Assembly: GCF_000002235.5 (NCBI RefSeq)
Contig: NW_022145594.1
Coordinates: 19,738,390-19,802,389 of the forward strand
DNA: 64,000 nt
Source of the DNA: Strongylocentrotus purpuratus
Lineage: Eukaryota > Echinodermata > Echinoidea > Camarodonta > Strongylocentrotidae
Direction: 5' to 3'
Positions within the stretch are counted from its first letter, which is position 1. Every line of letters starts with the position of its first letter. Made by a program: the position numbers and the translations under genes. The notes beneath the pieces were generated by a model. That model had not been told where the DNA came from, made no database searches, and was given only the letters and a program-made list of their open reading frames with translations. Positions 56,166-64,000 of the stretch are shown in pieces.

Positions 56166-56534
56166 AATGAGAGTTTAAGCATATGAATGTCTGTTGGTAG
56201 AGGCCAAATGTTAGAATGTCATAATCTCAAAAAGTGCACATGAAAACTACACGTTCAGCATAACATCAAGTTCATTTTCTCTTATAATGTTCAGAAATTC
56301 GGACATCTTCAAATCCATGAATTCAATTAATTTTGCACTAAATGGCTATGCATATTTTCAGATGCTTTTCCAACTTGAAAGGTTGTATAATCAATCATGC
56401 TTTTTTCTATGAACCAAACCAAAAGAGTTTAGATAAAAGATTTAATCAAATTTTGGTTATGATTAAAGCGAGTAAAGCTTGTGGAGAGAGGGAACAAAGC
56501 ATTCAGAAACAAATCAAAATCCAGTTTGTTCTTG

Positions 56535-57298
56535 TTTTGTCCACTCCAAAAATAATTTGCTTTTAATAGATCCAGAAAAACAAGAGAAACAGAGCCAAAA
56601 CATATTAGAGTAAAATCGGATAACTAATAAGGATGTACTGATATTTTTTTCTTCTAAGTATGAGAAACTATAAAACTTAGAAAATCACTACACAAATTGC
56701 TAATTTGTTATCAGTTTGTGACGTCGATGCCTCACTATTTATCAATTCATTTATATATTTTTATCCTATTTGTTTCTCTATTTATCCCCTAAAACATGAT
56801 TTCTCCATACCTTTGCCCAGGAAATATGATTTGTATCATATTGCGTGCATAATATTTTACAAAATCTTTCATGAAGTTTAAAGAATTCATACCATTTTTT
56901 AAATATTGTTATTCATAATCCCTGATACTATATAAATATTTCATCAAAATTCAAATTGCTCATGATTTAACTGAAAAATGACTCAATATTATTGCATCCA
57001 CACAAACAATTCCAATATAACTTGGATGCTGGTGTGAGGAAATAAGATTATAAGGGGTCAAAATGGAAATTTATATTATTAATATAAAAAAAACAATTGG
57101 TGGATAGTGAGGCAATGACGTTACAGACTTATGAGTTGCCAATTTTTCTTGTAGTTTTCAAAGTTTGTCATGTCATTAAAGGTTCATAATTTTTTTGTTA
57201 TTAGTTATCCGATTTTGCTCAAATGTTTTCGATTGGTTTTCCTGATTTTTCTTCTTCTATTTAAAGTAAATTATTTTTGAGGTGGACTTGCCCTTTAA
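56535..57298. mobile_element. DNA transposon with GTCCACCTCAAAAATAATTT ends
   Basis: The left part (TTGTCCACTCCAAAAATAAT) and the inverted right part (AAGTCCACCTCAAAAATAAT) match, and 56,600-56,640 pairs with 57,180-57,235 around ATCGGATAACTAATAA. The right tip is followed by TTAA. Ends of this kind with TTAA duplication suggest a Kolobok- or piggyBac-like MITE. No transposase. Confidence 0.65.
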
Positions 57299-57356
57299 TA
57301 GCAAATACATGGACTTGCAGCAATGGATTGAATGGCCAGAACTTAAGCATATATAC

Positions 57357-57413
57357 CTTTCTTAATCTCTCTAGTTTTGATGTTGCGTAATCAGACAACT
57401 CTTGATCGGACAT
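57357..57413 (-). CDS. Candidate phase-0 mini-exon, 19 codons
   Basis: Acceptor GAACTCATTTCAG, 57 open nucleotides reading MSDQELSDYATSKLERLRK, then donor GTATATATGC. The peptide is strongly hydrophilic and looks like genuine coding sequence. It sits where array units carry their 48-nt segment, and its start resembles the relic at 13,200 (MSDLEQ). Confidence 0.6.
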
Positions 57414-57805
57414 CTGAAATGAGTTCAGGAGAGATTTAAAAGCATTTATTAAGCATGCCAACCAAACAGAACATAGTAACAACAAAGGGGGATGGAGGGT
57501 GTTTTTCCCCAGGAGGTTTTAAAGGAATTGGAAAATTGTGTTTAACACCAAATAAACCTTTAAAAAGATGGAGAGGAGATCATTGTTTTCAATGGGTAAG
57601 ATCAATTTCCCATAGAAGGCGGATTATCCAGGGTCTTTTTGTTCTTTATTCATAGCTTTCACAGCTACTTGAATGAAGTTTATAAGCCTTTTACCATACT
57701 TTTGACAACGAAGTACCGTTTTGGCTGTTCTTATAGAAAAGGGTCATGTTGTAAAAACTTGGACCTGAAGGAGGACATGGAATTGAAAGTCTGAAGTACA
57801 CAAAC

Positions 57806-57872
57806 CTTGGATGGGGAAACCAATTCTGAAGGTAAATAAATTATCAGACCTCTTTCCTCCTTTCTGCACTAT
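57806..57872 (-). pseudogene. Decayed copy of the 58,258 exon
   Basis: GCAGAAAGGAGGAAAGAGG and the donor CATCCAAG-GTTTGTG match the next exon, but extra bases shift the frame. It shows that this exon type was also duplicated. Confidence 0.55.
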
Positions 57873-58257
57873 ACGTTCCTTATTATAAACCTTTTGAGGT
57901 ACTGCATCAAAAGTTCAGAATCATGGAACCCATTTCATATTCAGAATACGTACCCGCTAGTATGGGAGATTGGTGTTTTAAGATTAGGACATTTCAGTAA
58001 TATAGACCTTTGGAAAGACAAGTAACCAAAATATAATTAAATATCTAAGCATTGTGTCAGGTTTCTAAATATGCAAGGAGATCATTGCTTTCAATAGGAA
58101 ATATTGGTTTCTCTGATAACAAAGGTTACCCAGGCCTTTTGTGTTTTTAATTTATAGCTTTTAAAAGCTATTTGAAAGAAGTTGATGAGCATTTTTTAAA
58201 CAAACTTATGGCAACAGAGTACTTTGCCTGTTCATATAGAAAAAGTAAAATACAAAC

Positions 58258-58323
58258 CTTGGCTTGGCGAGCCAATTTTGTAGGTGAATCGTCCGATCTC
58301 TTTCCTTCTTTCTGCTCTATCAA
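58258..58323 (-). CDS. Candidate phase-0 mini-exon, 22 codons
   Basis: Acceptor TAATTTCCTTTCAG, then 66 open nucleotides beginning LIEQKEGKRSDDSPTK and ending LARQAK, then donor GTTTGTATT. Phase 0 at both ends, so it joins directly to the start-codon exon at 58,706. The donor and the ending QAK resemble that exon, suggesting a common origin. Confidence 0.6.
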
Positions 58324-58705
58324 CTGAAAGGAAATTAAAGCATATTTACATTATAATGTTATGTCCTTCAAACTTTATTAACAATTAAAGTATCTAGAAG
58401 AGTTCACGTTTCTAGGTTCATGTGTAGAGGTCATAACATTACTCATAGTCTCAGAAAGGTACTCATGAAAACTGTAGGTTCAGTATAACATAAAGTTTAT
58501 TGCCTCACAAATTATAATGGTAAGAACTTCAGATACCCTCAAAAACTAAGAATTAACTTCAATTCGCACTATATTGGTACGAATATTTTTAGATGCTTTT
58601 CCAAATTGAAAAGTTGTAAAATCACTCCTGGGTTACTTCTATGAACAAAACTAAGAGAGTTGAGGTATTAAAAACAGTTGGTACTATCTGGTTCCATTCA
58701 CAAAC

Positions 58706-58768
58706 CTTGGCCTGCTCTTTAGGCTTCTTAGCTGGATCGTCAGCCATCTTTGATGTCTACCAGATGAC
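58706..58768 (-). CDS. Candidate start-codon exon, MADDPAKKPKEQAK
   Basis: A possible acceptor (CACCATGCAG) at 58,769 leads a 21-nt 5' UTR with an in-frame TAG. ATG at 58,747 opens 14 codons, MADDPAKKPKEQAK, ending at donor GTTTGTGAA in phase 0. It would be the first coding exon of a minus-strand gene including the other mini-exons. No family is recognised. Confidence 0.55.
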
Positions 58769-59516
58769 CTGCATGGTGGATAGAAATAGAATTCAGGTCA
58801 ACATAATAGTAGTAAAATCTTAGATTATTGTTTCTGCCAGGAAGAGCACTTGTCAAGAAGATGCAGTGACTGTCCTAGTCTTATTTTGCCTAATTCGATT
58901 GGTTAAATGGGAAATTCCACTTTGGCATCAAGTTAACTGAAGCAGAACCATACAATGTATAACAAGAGTCACTGCAGGTCAGTAACATCCAGTTTGAGGA
59001 TAATAAAAAACTGATTCACTTATTGACAATGTTATGGGTTCCAAAGTTGACATTTGCAAACACAAATTGGAAGCTGCATGACACACCAGTTTAGTTTGGG
59101 GTATATACAGAGTGAGTCAGAAAAAATGTCCCATTTTTTAAAAGTTGTATTGTTTGAAGTATAAATATTTAATCGTGATTGTCATGGTATGTCTTGAAAG
59201 AGTTATCCTCCCAGTACATTTAGGTACCATTTTTATTTGAATCTCTACACGCATGACTGAACATCACATATTCTTTACAAGACTGCCAAATCTCACTTGC
59301 GCCATTATTATTTTGCAGTAAGCCAATTTAAGGACTATATAACTCTATCCATATTGTTATGACAATATGACAATGAATGAATGAAAGAAAATCCAGATAA
59401 TTTTTTTTTCTTCCAGTGGAACATTCAGCATGTAATAAGGTTGGTGCGCCCATCCTACATAATACACAGAAGAGATTATTAAAGCTTTTAAATAAAAACA
59501 AATACTTTAGTAGCAC
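58769..59516. other. Upstream region of the mini-exon gene, no clear feature
   Basis: Around 59,106 the phrase CAGAGTGAGTCAGAAAAAAT resembles a common transposon tip, but no partner end was found. The promoter of the minus-strand gene may lie here. Confidence 0.35.
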
Positions 59517-59690
59517 AGGGGGGTGTTTCATAAAGCTTTTGACTTACGACTATAACAAATGTGGTATCTATGACAAATCTGATTACGACTATCGTAGCTT
59601 GTTATTGAAGTGAAAATACGTTTCATAAAACTAATAACAAAGTGATCGTTTGAAAACGATCATTACGATTATGCGCGTGCGCAATAGCTC
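59517..59690. mobile_element. Short element with TTTCATAAAGC end
   Basis: GGGGGGTGTTTCATAAAGC is a familiar type of MITE tip, and inverted pieces (TTTCATAAA at two places, GATCGTTTGAAAACGATC palindrome) lie inside. The right end is uncertain. Confidence 0.5.
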
Positions 59691-60135
59691 CATTGTGCTG
59701 TGCCGTCGTCTGCAATCACCATGACGATGTAACCAACTTCGGTGCTTGAAATGCTTTTTTCATAGAAATCCTGTAAGTACATGTCATATTTATTCCATAA
59801 TACGAAGAATTATATTCATAACTCGACATAGTCTATGTGTGCTTATTAATATTTAAATACTTTTCCAGCGGTTAAACAAAGATTGATTATGAGAGCTAGC
59901 ATGCGAGTGTTTGTCAAATTTCATGCGCCCAAACCGAGAGCGGGAGCTGCGTGTAACGCCCGGGCTGGTGGCGCCACTTATGCGTCATTCGATGCTGTTT
60001 TCTGGAGTGACTGAGCTGGCTGAGCTGAGCTTAGTGTCGGATTTAATAAATTTAGAACCGAAAATTACAGTTCTATTTAATCCTAATTATTGAAACAGCA
60101 ACTCCTGCAGTAAACTGCAAGAACCCAAACAGTGT
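59691..60135. other. No recognised gene
   Basis: A CpG-containing stretch at 59,920-60,010 (GAGAGCGGGAGCTGCGTGTA) has a 60-codon frame but no clear protein character. Confidence 0.35.
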
Positions 60136-60240
60136 CTAGATTTAGATTTCAATAGACTCTAGTCTAGATCTAGACTAGACTAGAGTCTAGATCTAAGTTA
60201 GACTTTAGTTTTAGAGACGAGTACGAGTCTAGTCTACTGT
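60136..60240. repeat. CTAG-rich tract
   Basis: TCTAGATCTAGACTAGACTA and related strings; composition as in the 49.7-50.1 kb region. Confidence 0.85.
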
Positions 60241-60253
60241 CTGAAAGATCTTT

Positions 60254-60282
60254 AATGTGTGTGTGTGTGTGTGTGTGTGTGC
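60254..60282. repeat. (TG)n microsatellite
   Basis: About 13 TG units directly next to the 3' end of the SINE on the minus strand, where it may serve as the SINE tail. Confidence 0.9.
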
Positions 60283-60455
60283 ATTGGGTTTTTACAGACG
60301 TGTATCAATCAGATATGATTATTTACGTCTGGGACCGACCTTTAAACGTCACCATCCGAAAGACGTGACTCAGTTTCGAACCTGCGTCCTCGGCTGAATC
60401 AGTTTGTACAATTCCACTTTTTAGCTGGATTACAGGCGCACGCCACAACGCCTAG
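60283..60455 (-). mobile_element. SINE with 7SL/Alu-like head
   Basis: On the minus strand it begins GGCGTTGTGGCGTGCGCCTG, followed by TAATCCAGCTA, which resembles the 5' Alu domain of 7SL RNA. About 65 nt later comes a box B (GGTTCGAAAC). The body CGTCTTTCGGATGGTGACG and GGTCGGTCCC is typical of invertebrate SINEs, and it ends at a (CA)n tail. Confidence 0.65.
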
Positions 60456-60559
60456 TGTTTTTTTTGCGTAGGGTCTAGTCTTAAGACTAAAGAGACTAAA
60501 GCTACTGTAGCAGGGAAAAAATATTTAAACACTTTCGGGGGCTACTTTTCAAGATTGGT

Positions 60560-61088
60560 TGCATGAAAGGGGGGGGGGAATAAGAGCACATTTTTTTTGG
60601 TCCAGGATTTGATAAAAAATTTCGCAACGACTCAGAGAGTCGCTGAATAAGCGGGGGGGGGGGTTGAAGGAGGGTAAGAGCACCTTTTTAATTATTATTT
60701 TTTTTGTCCCAAACATTTGGTCGATTGCTATTTCGATCTGTTGGGGGTATAGGCTTAAATTAATCCAAGGCCATGGTCGTGGATGCCCTTTTGATTGGCC
60801 TCAATGCCCCTCTCATGCCTTGGAGATTTTTTGTGCCCTTTCCAATTATTTATATTTGTGCTGTAATAAAGGAATGTGCCCCACAGAAAAGTGGCCTTGC
60901 CCTAAAAAAATTGAAATTTAAAGCCTGGTCGGGTAAGTCGGGTTTTTGGGGTCACCCATTTGTACAATTTTTTTTTTTTTTTTGGTTTTTTGGTTTGTTT
61001 GGGGGGGGGGGGGGTTCCTCCAAAACACACAACAACACAAATTTGAGGGGGGGGGGTTCAACCCCCAACCCCTGCCTACGCGCCTGAG
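60560..61088. mobile_element. G-run-rich element with CAGGCGCGTAGGCAGGGG end
   Basis: The right end is the complement of CAGGCGCGTAGGCAGGGG, a frequent transposon tip. Several G-runs and a repeated AAGAGCAC block (60,584 and 60,677) lie inside. The left end is not clear. Open frames here depend on the G-runs. Confidence 0.55.
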
Positions 61089-61372
61089 CTCAATTTCTGT
61101 TAATAAATATACCTTGGCCAGCTATATTTAGCATGATGTCATTTTGGACAAAAATATCAAAACATTAAAAATTAGTAAATAGTAATGCCCTGCCTCCTCC
61201 TTTAATAGAAAATAAAGGACGAGAAACTCCCATTTTTGTTAGTTGGCCTGATGATGGAGGTTTTTTGTGTGAAATCCAAATTAAAACACGTTAATTCTGC
61301 AAATGCTCATCAAACTTAAATGGTCATACTCAGTTTTCATTCTAAATATTAAATTCCCCCTCTCTTTTACAG
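61089..61372. other. AT-rich sequence before a possible exon
   Basis: No gene or repeat recognised. It ends in a polypyrimidine tract and acceptor (CTCTCTTTTACAG). Confidence 0.4.
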
Positions 61373-61475
61373 GAAAATGTACATTGAGACTTGTCGCAGT
61401 ATCAAATGCTTGCCTCCTCTGAGAATGTGCTTGAAACAAGAATGACCTGGAGAAAACAGACCGTCACAATAGAAG
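61373..61475 (+). ncRNA. Possible exon of a plus-strand transcript
   Basis: A strong acceptor (CCCTCTCTTTTACAG) and donor (GTAAGC) bound 103 nt. No frame is open right through, so it may be UTR or non-coding. Confidence 0.3.
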
Positions 61476-61819
61476 GTAAGCATATACAGTCAAACCTGCT
61501 TTAGTGACCACCTGTCTTATAAAGACCACATTTTTTGTCTCCCTTTAAAATGGTTTCTCATTGAAACATGTACTAAAGGAACCTGTGGGGATGCAAAGGG
61601 GTGGCTATGCATCAAAATGTCTAGTAACAAGTTGCTGTAGTGTTTTAACTTCCAATGTATCTCTTTTTAGAATTACATTTGAAGTTAATGTAGAAAGGGG
61701 GGTGGGGGGGGTCAATAATATGAAAAGGAATGGCAAGCAATATTTAATAATGCTATTATATTTGTATTTTCTTTCATATTTTGTCAATATTTATTGAAGT
61801 GTTTATAATTCTGTTCCAG

Positions 61820-61930
61820 ACGGAGGGTTTCCTGTAGAAAGATCATGGGGTGCCTTGAGGTTCCGGCCTTGAATTTCTGCCCTTTACCTCAAAGCGATGG
61901 CCTCTTGGAGGAGCAAAGCACAATGGACTG
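61820..61930 (+). ncRNA. Possible second exon of a plus-strand transcript
   Basis: Acceptor CTGTTCCAG and donor GTAATT bound 111 nt. One frame is open and includes MGCLEVPALNFCPLPQSD, but it closes soon after joining to the next segment. Confidence 0.3.
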
Positions 61931-62066
61931 GTAATTCATAATAAATATTACATGTTTTTTTTAACCAATCTGGGTAATAATTCGAGATAAATTCATAGGA
62001 TTTGAGTCTGTCATGGCATTTTTAGTGAACCGACATTTACCCCTGCACGACTGTTCCAGGCTTTAT

Positions 62067-62345
62067 TTCGTCAAATGTATAGGGTTCGGTCGAGGGCTGC
62101 AATTGGGATTGAGGTGGTTTAGGGTTAGGTTTTGGTCCAGTGTTGGGTCCAGGATAATGTTAATTATTTCGTTTAACAGTGTAGGAAATTGACGTAGAGC
62201 TGTGGTCACTGGATGAAGTGTCATCCAACACAATTTTGCAGGTGCTGGTGAAGCTGCATGTATGTTGCTCATCATCTGTATTGTGATAGCAGCTTAAACA
62301 TGAAGAAGAATGGAAGGGGAAATAGTAAACAAGACTTCTTTCCAT
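62067..62345 (-). CDS. Possible minus-strand exon, unknown protein
   Basis: Two overlapping frames are open. One reads CLSCYHNTDDEQHTC and LDDTSSSDHSSTSISYTV; the other ends NPNCSPRPNPIHLTK just before an AATAAA-like site at about 62,066. It could be a small last exon, but nothing is recognised. Confidence 0.25.
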
Positions 62346-62758
62346 CATTTACAATAGCTTTAGTAAAGTAATAATACACTGACCTGCAGTTTGTGAAACA
62401 TGTATTGTAGAAATGTATTACCAATTAAAAGAAGTAAGCGATTTTTACGACAATGGCAATTGTTTACTGGTTATGCTGTAACACAAAATTAATTCTTAAC
62501 CTTAATCCTGGATCTATTGCAAAACATAAATGTATTTAAACATTCTGTTCCCAAAGTTTGGTAACCCTAAATCCCTTTCTACATACCGGTAGTCCGGTAC
62601 TGGTATTGTTGAAAGTTGATATTTTATTACACCTTTACTTCAAGTTCTAAAAATTTCTGCAAAAACATACCCTGCTGTTCACTTTATAGTTATTATTTTA
62701 CACTGCTTTCATGAACATGCCATACAAGTGAACTCATTGTATGTCTCTGTACAAACAG
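62346..62758. other. AT-rich sequence, no gene
   Basis: No repeat or open frame of note. It ends in an acceptor-like ACAAACAG. Confidence 0.4.
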
Positions 62759-62854
62759 GTGCCTGTACATGTAATGCAGAAGCTCATGATGATATGGCAG
62801 ACAAGACAAGGACCTTGCTGTCTAAAGCTCAGAGACCAGATGACAGTGTCTGAA
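62759..62854 (+). CDS. Possible exon with strong donor
   Basis: Acceptor GTACAAACAG and donor GTAAGT bound 96 nt. Two frames are open: one with MQKLMMIWQTRQG, the other with CNAEAHDDMADKTRTLLSKA, which looks more like protein but meets a stop at the exon end. The true frame cannot be decided. Confidence 0.35.
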
Positions 62855-63614
62855 GTAAGTTGCCCAATAGAAGAGCATGAACTTTCAGTTGCAATTGTCA
62901 AGCAACCCATCCCACTTTTACAATATATTCTCTAGACAACAGTAACCTACAATCAACATTTGGTTTAGTGATTAAGAAAGGCGACAGAAAACGATTTAAT
63001 CTCCTTTTTTATACTCCTATATAGGAATTTGTTGTTATTGATTTTTTAGAACTAAAATTGTTATTAATAAATTATTTATTTTGTAATTATTTATTTATTT
63101 TATTATTATCATTATTTTTTTTCTCTCTCTCTTTTTTTTTTTTTTGGGGGGGGGGGGGAGGGGGGGGGCAGTCAGCCCATCAATACAAGGCCTTATTATC
63201 GCATATGGCTATATCCTGGAGGTAGTTGCCCCAAAAGTGTGATAAATAACAAATATTTTTGTTTACAAAAAATTCATGACAAAAAAGCACGAAATATAGG
63301 AATGTACTCCTGTTGAGCAAACAGTATGTTAATGATAATAATAATAATAGTGTAAACTTATAGAGTGCACACACCGTCCACGGACACTCATGGTGCTAGC
63401 TCAGCAACAGTTCTCTTTAATATAAGTAAAGTAAATGTTTATTTGATCATAGAGTTATACAATCAGAAAATCGAAAACAATTTTGCAACATTATATAAAA
63501 CTAATAGCCTTTTGAAGATTACTAAAAGAAGCAGAAGAACAACTAGATGGAATTTTGACTGCGCGCAGTCGAAAATGATGCCTCCGCCATAGAGCAATTT
63601 AAACAAGTTTGGAG
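62855..63614. other. AT-rich sequence with T- and G-runs
   Basis: A TTATTTATT-rich stretch (63,060-63,120) leads into a T-run and long G-run (63,133-63,169). TAA triplets occur at 63,334-63,349. No gene was recognised. Confidence 0.5.
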
Positions 63615-64000
63615 TTTAAATCTCCAGTGGTTCTTGAGATATCATGATAACAATCTCAATGTATGGAATTTCATAAGTTGACCTCTGTGACCCTTGACCT
63701 TTGACCTACGTGCTCCAAAATCTAATCAGATTGTCTTCATATGGTGATACACACTATCATTAAGTTTGAAGTTTAAATCTCCAGTGGTTCTTGAGATATT
63801 ATGATATGGTGATACATACTATCATTAAGTTTGAAGTGAAAATTTTCCAGTGGTTCTTGAGATATCGCGATAACGATCTCAATGTATGGAATTTCATAAG
63901 TTGACCTCTGTGACCCTTGACCTTTGACCTACGTGCTCCAAAATCTAATCAGATTGTCTTCCTATGGTGATACACACTATCATTAAGTTTGAAGTTTAAA
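63615..64000. repeat. Tandem repeat with TGACCTTTGACCT (DR1-like) sites
   Basis: Two main units (about 63,621-63,777 and 63,843-64,000) share CCAGTGGTTCTTGAGATAT, AATGTATGGAATTTCATAAG and ATGGTGATACACACTATCAT. Between them is a shortened unit. Each full unit holds TGACCTTTGACCT at 63,695 and 63,918. The array probably continues past the window edge. Confidence 0.85.

Larger units (their letters stand above)
56170..58750. repeat. Diverged relatives of the 12-30 kb array units
   Basis: The block at 56,210-56,440 is repeated at 58,430-58,650 (GTTCAGYATAACATMAAGTT, CAGATGCTTTTCCAA). The block 57,990-58,160 matches the array phrase near TATCTATTAAGGCATTG. This is probably the older part of the same expansion, and it holds well-formed mini-exons. 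Confidence 0.75.

Noticed and set aside
60421-60452. Human Alu contamination
   Set aside because: Only about 25 bases resemble Alu; the rest of the SINE body and the flanks do not.

Overview
The window looks like animal nuclear DNA of low GC content, with no long open genes, typical intron signals and many mobile elements. A LINE that pairs a 2A-like peptide with a PHD finger, tRNA- and 7SL-like SINEs, a DIRS-type element and many short inverted-repeat transposons point to a marine deuterostome. A sea urchin or other echinoderm is my best guess; this is an inference from family types, not a species identification.

Layout. 1-4.5 kb: a remnant minisatellite, a Ty3/gypsy fossil, a polypurine repeat, a 134-bp satellite and other small repeats. 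4.5-10 kb: one minus-strand LINE (2A-like, PHD finger, endonuclease, reverse transcriptase) broken up by three later insertions: a TA-flanked MITE, a short (ATT)n-tailed insertion and a 2-kb hairpin-ended element carrying a tRNA-like sequence. 10.1-12.1 kb: an element with 8-bp target duplications and inverted minisatellite ends. 12.1-30.1 kb: a tandem array of about 12 units (about 1.1, 1.36 and 2.1-2.3 kb forms). 30.1-37.1 kb: a transposon end with possible exons, a 2,353-bp tandem duplication, and a second minisatellite-ended element whose empty site survives nearby. 37.4-46 kb: MITEs, SINEs and diverged repeats. 46-49.2 kb: a transposase-like reading frame and a minus-strand spliced gene with partial exon duplications. 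50.6-55.8 kb: a DIRS fossil and two GC-rich inverted-repeat elements. 56.2-58.8 kb: diverged relatives of the 12-30 kb array, containing well-formed minus-strand exons. 59-64 kb: a 7SL-like SINE, G-rich elements, possible plus-strand exons, and a tandem repeat carrying DR1-type half-sites.

The most interesting signal is on the minus strand of the big array. Ten units carry a 48-nt segment with a good splice acceptor and donor, always 16 codons and open in phase 0. Diverged relatives at 12.4, 57.4, 58.3 and 58.7 kb are also bounded by splice sites, open and in phase 0, and the 58.7 kb one has a start codon. This suggests a minus-strand gene built from tandemly multiplied mini-exons, with transposons sitting in its introns. 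Transcript data would be needed to show that it is expressed.
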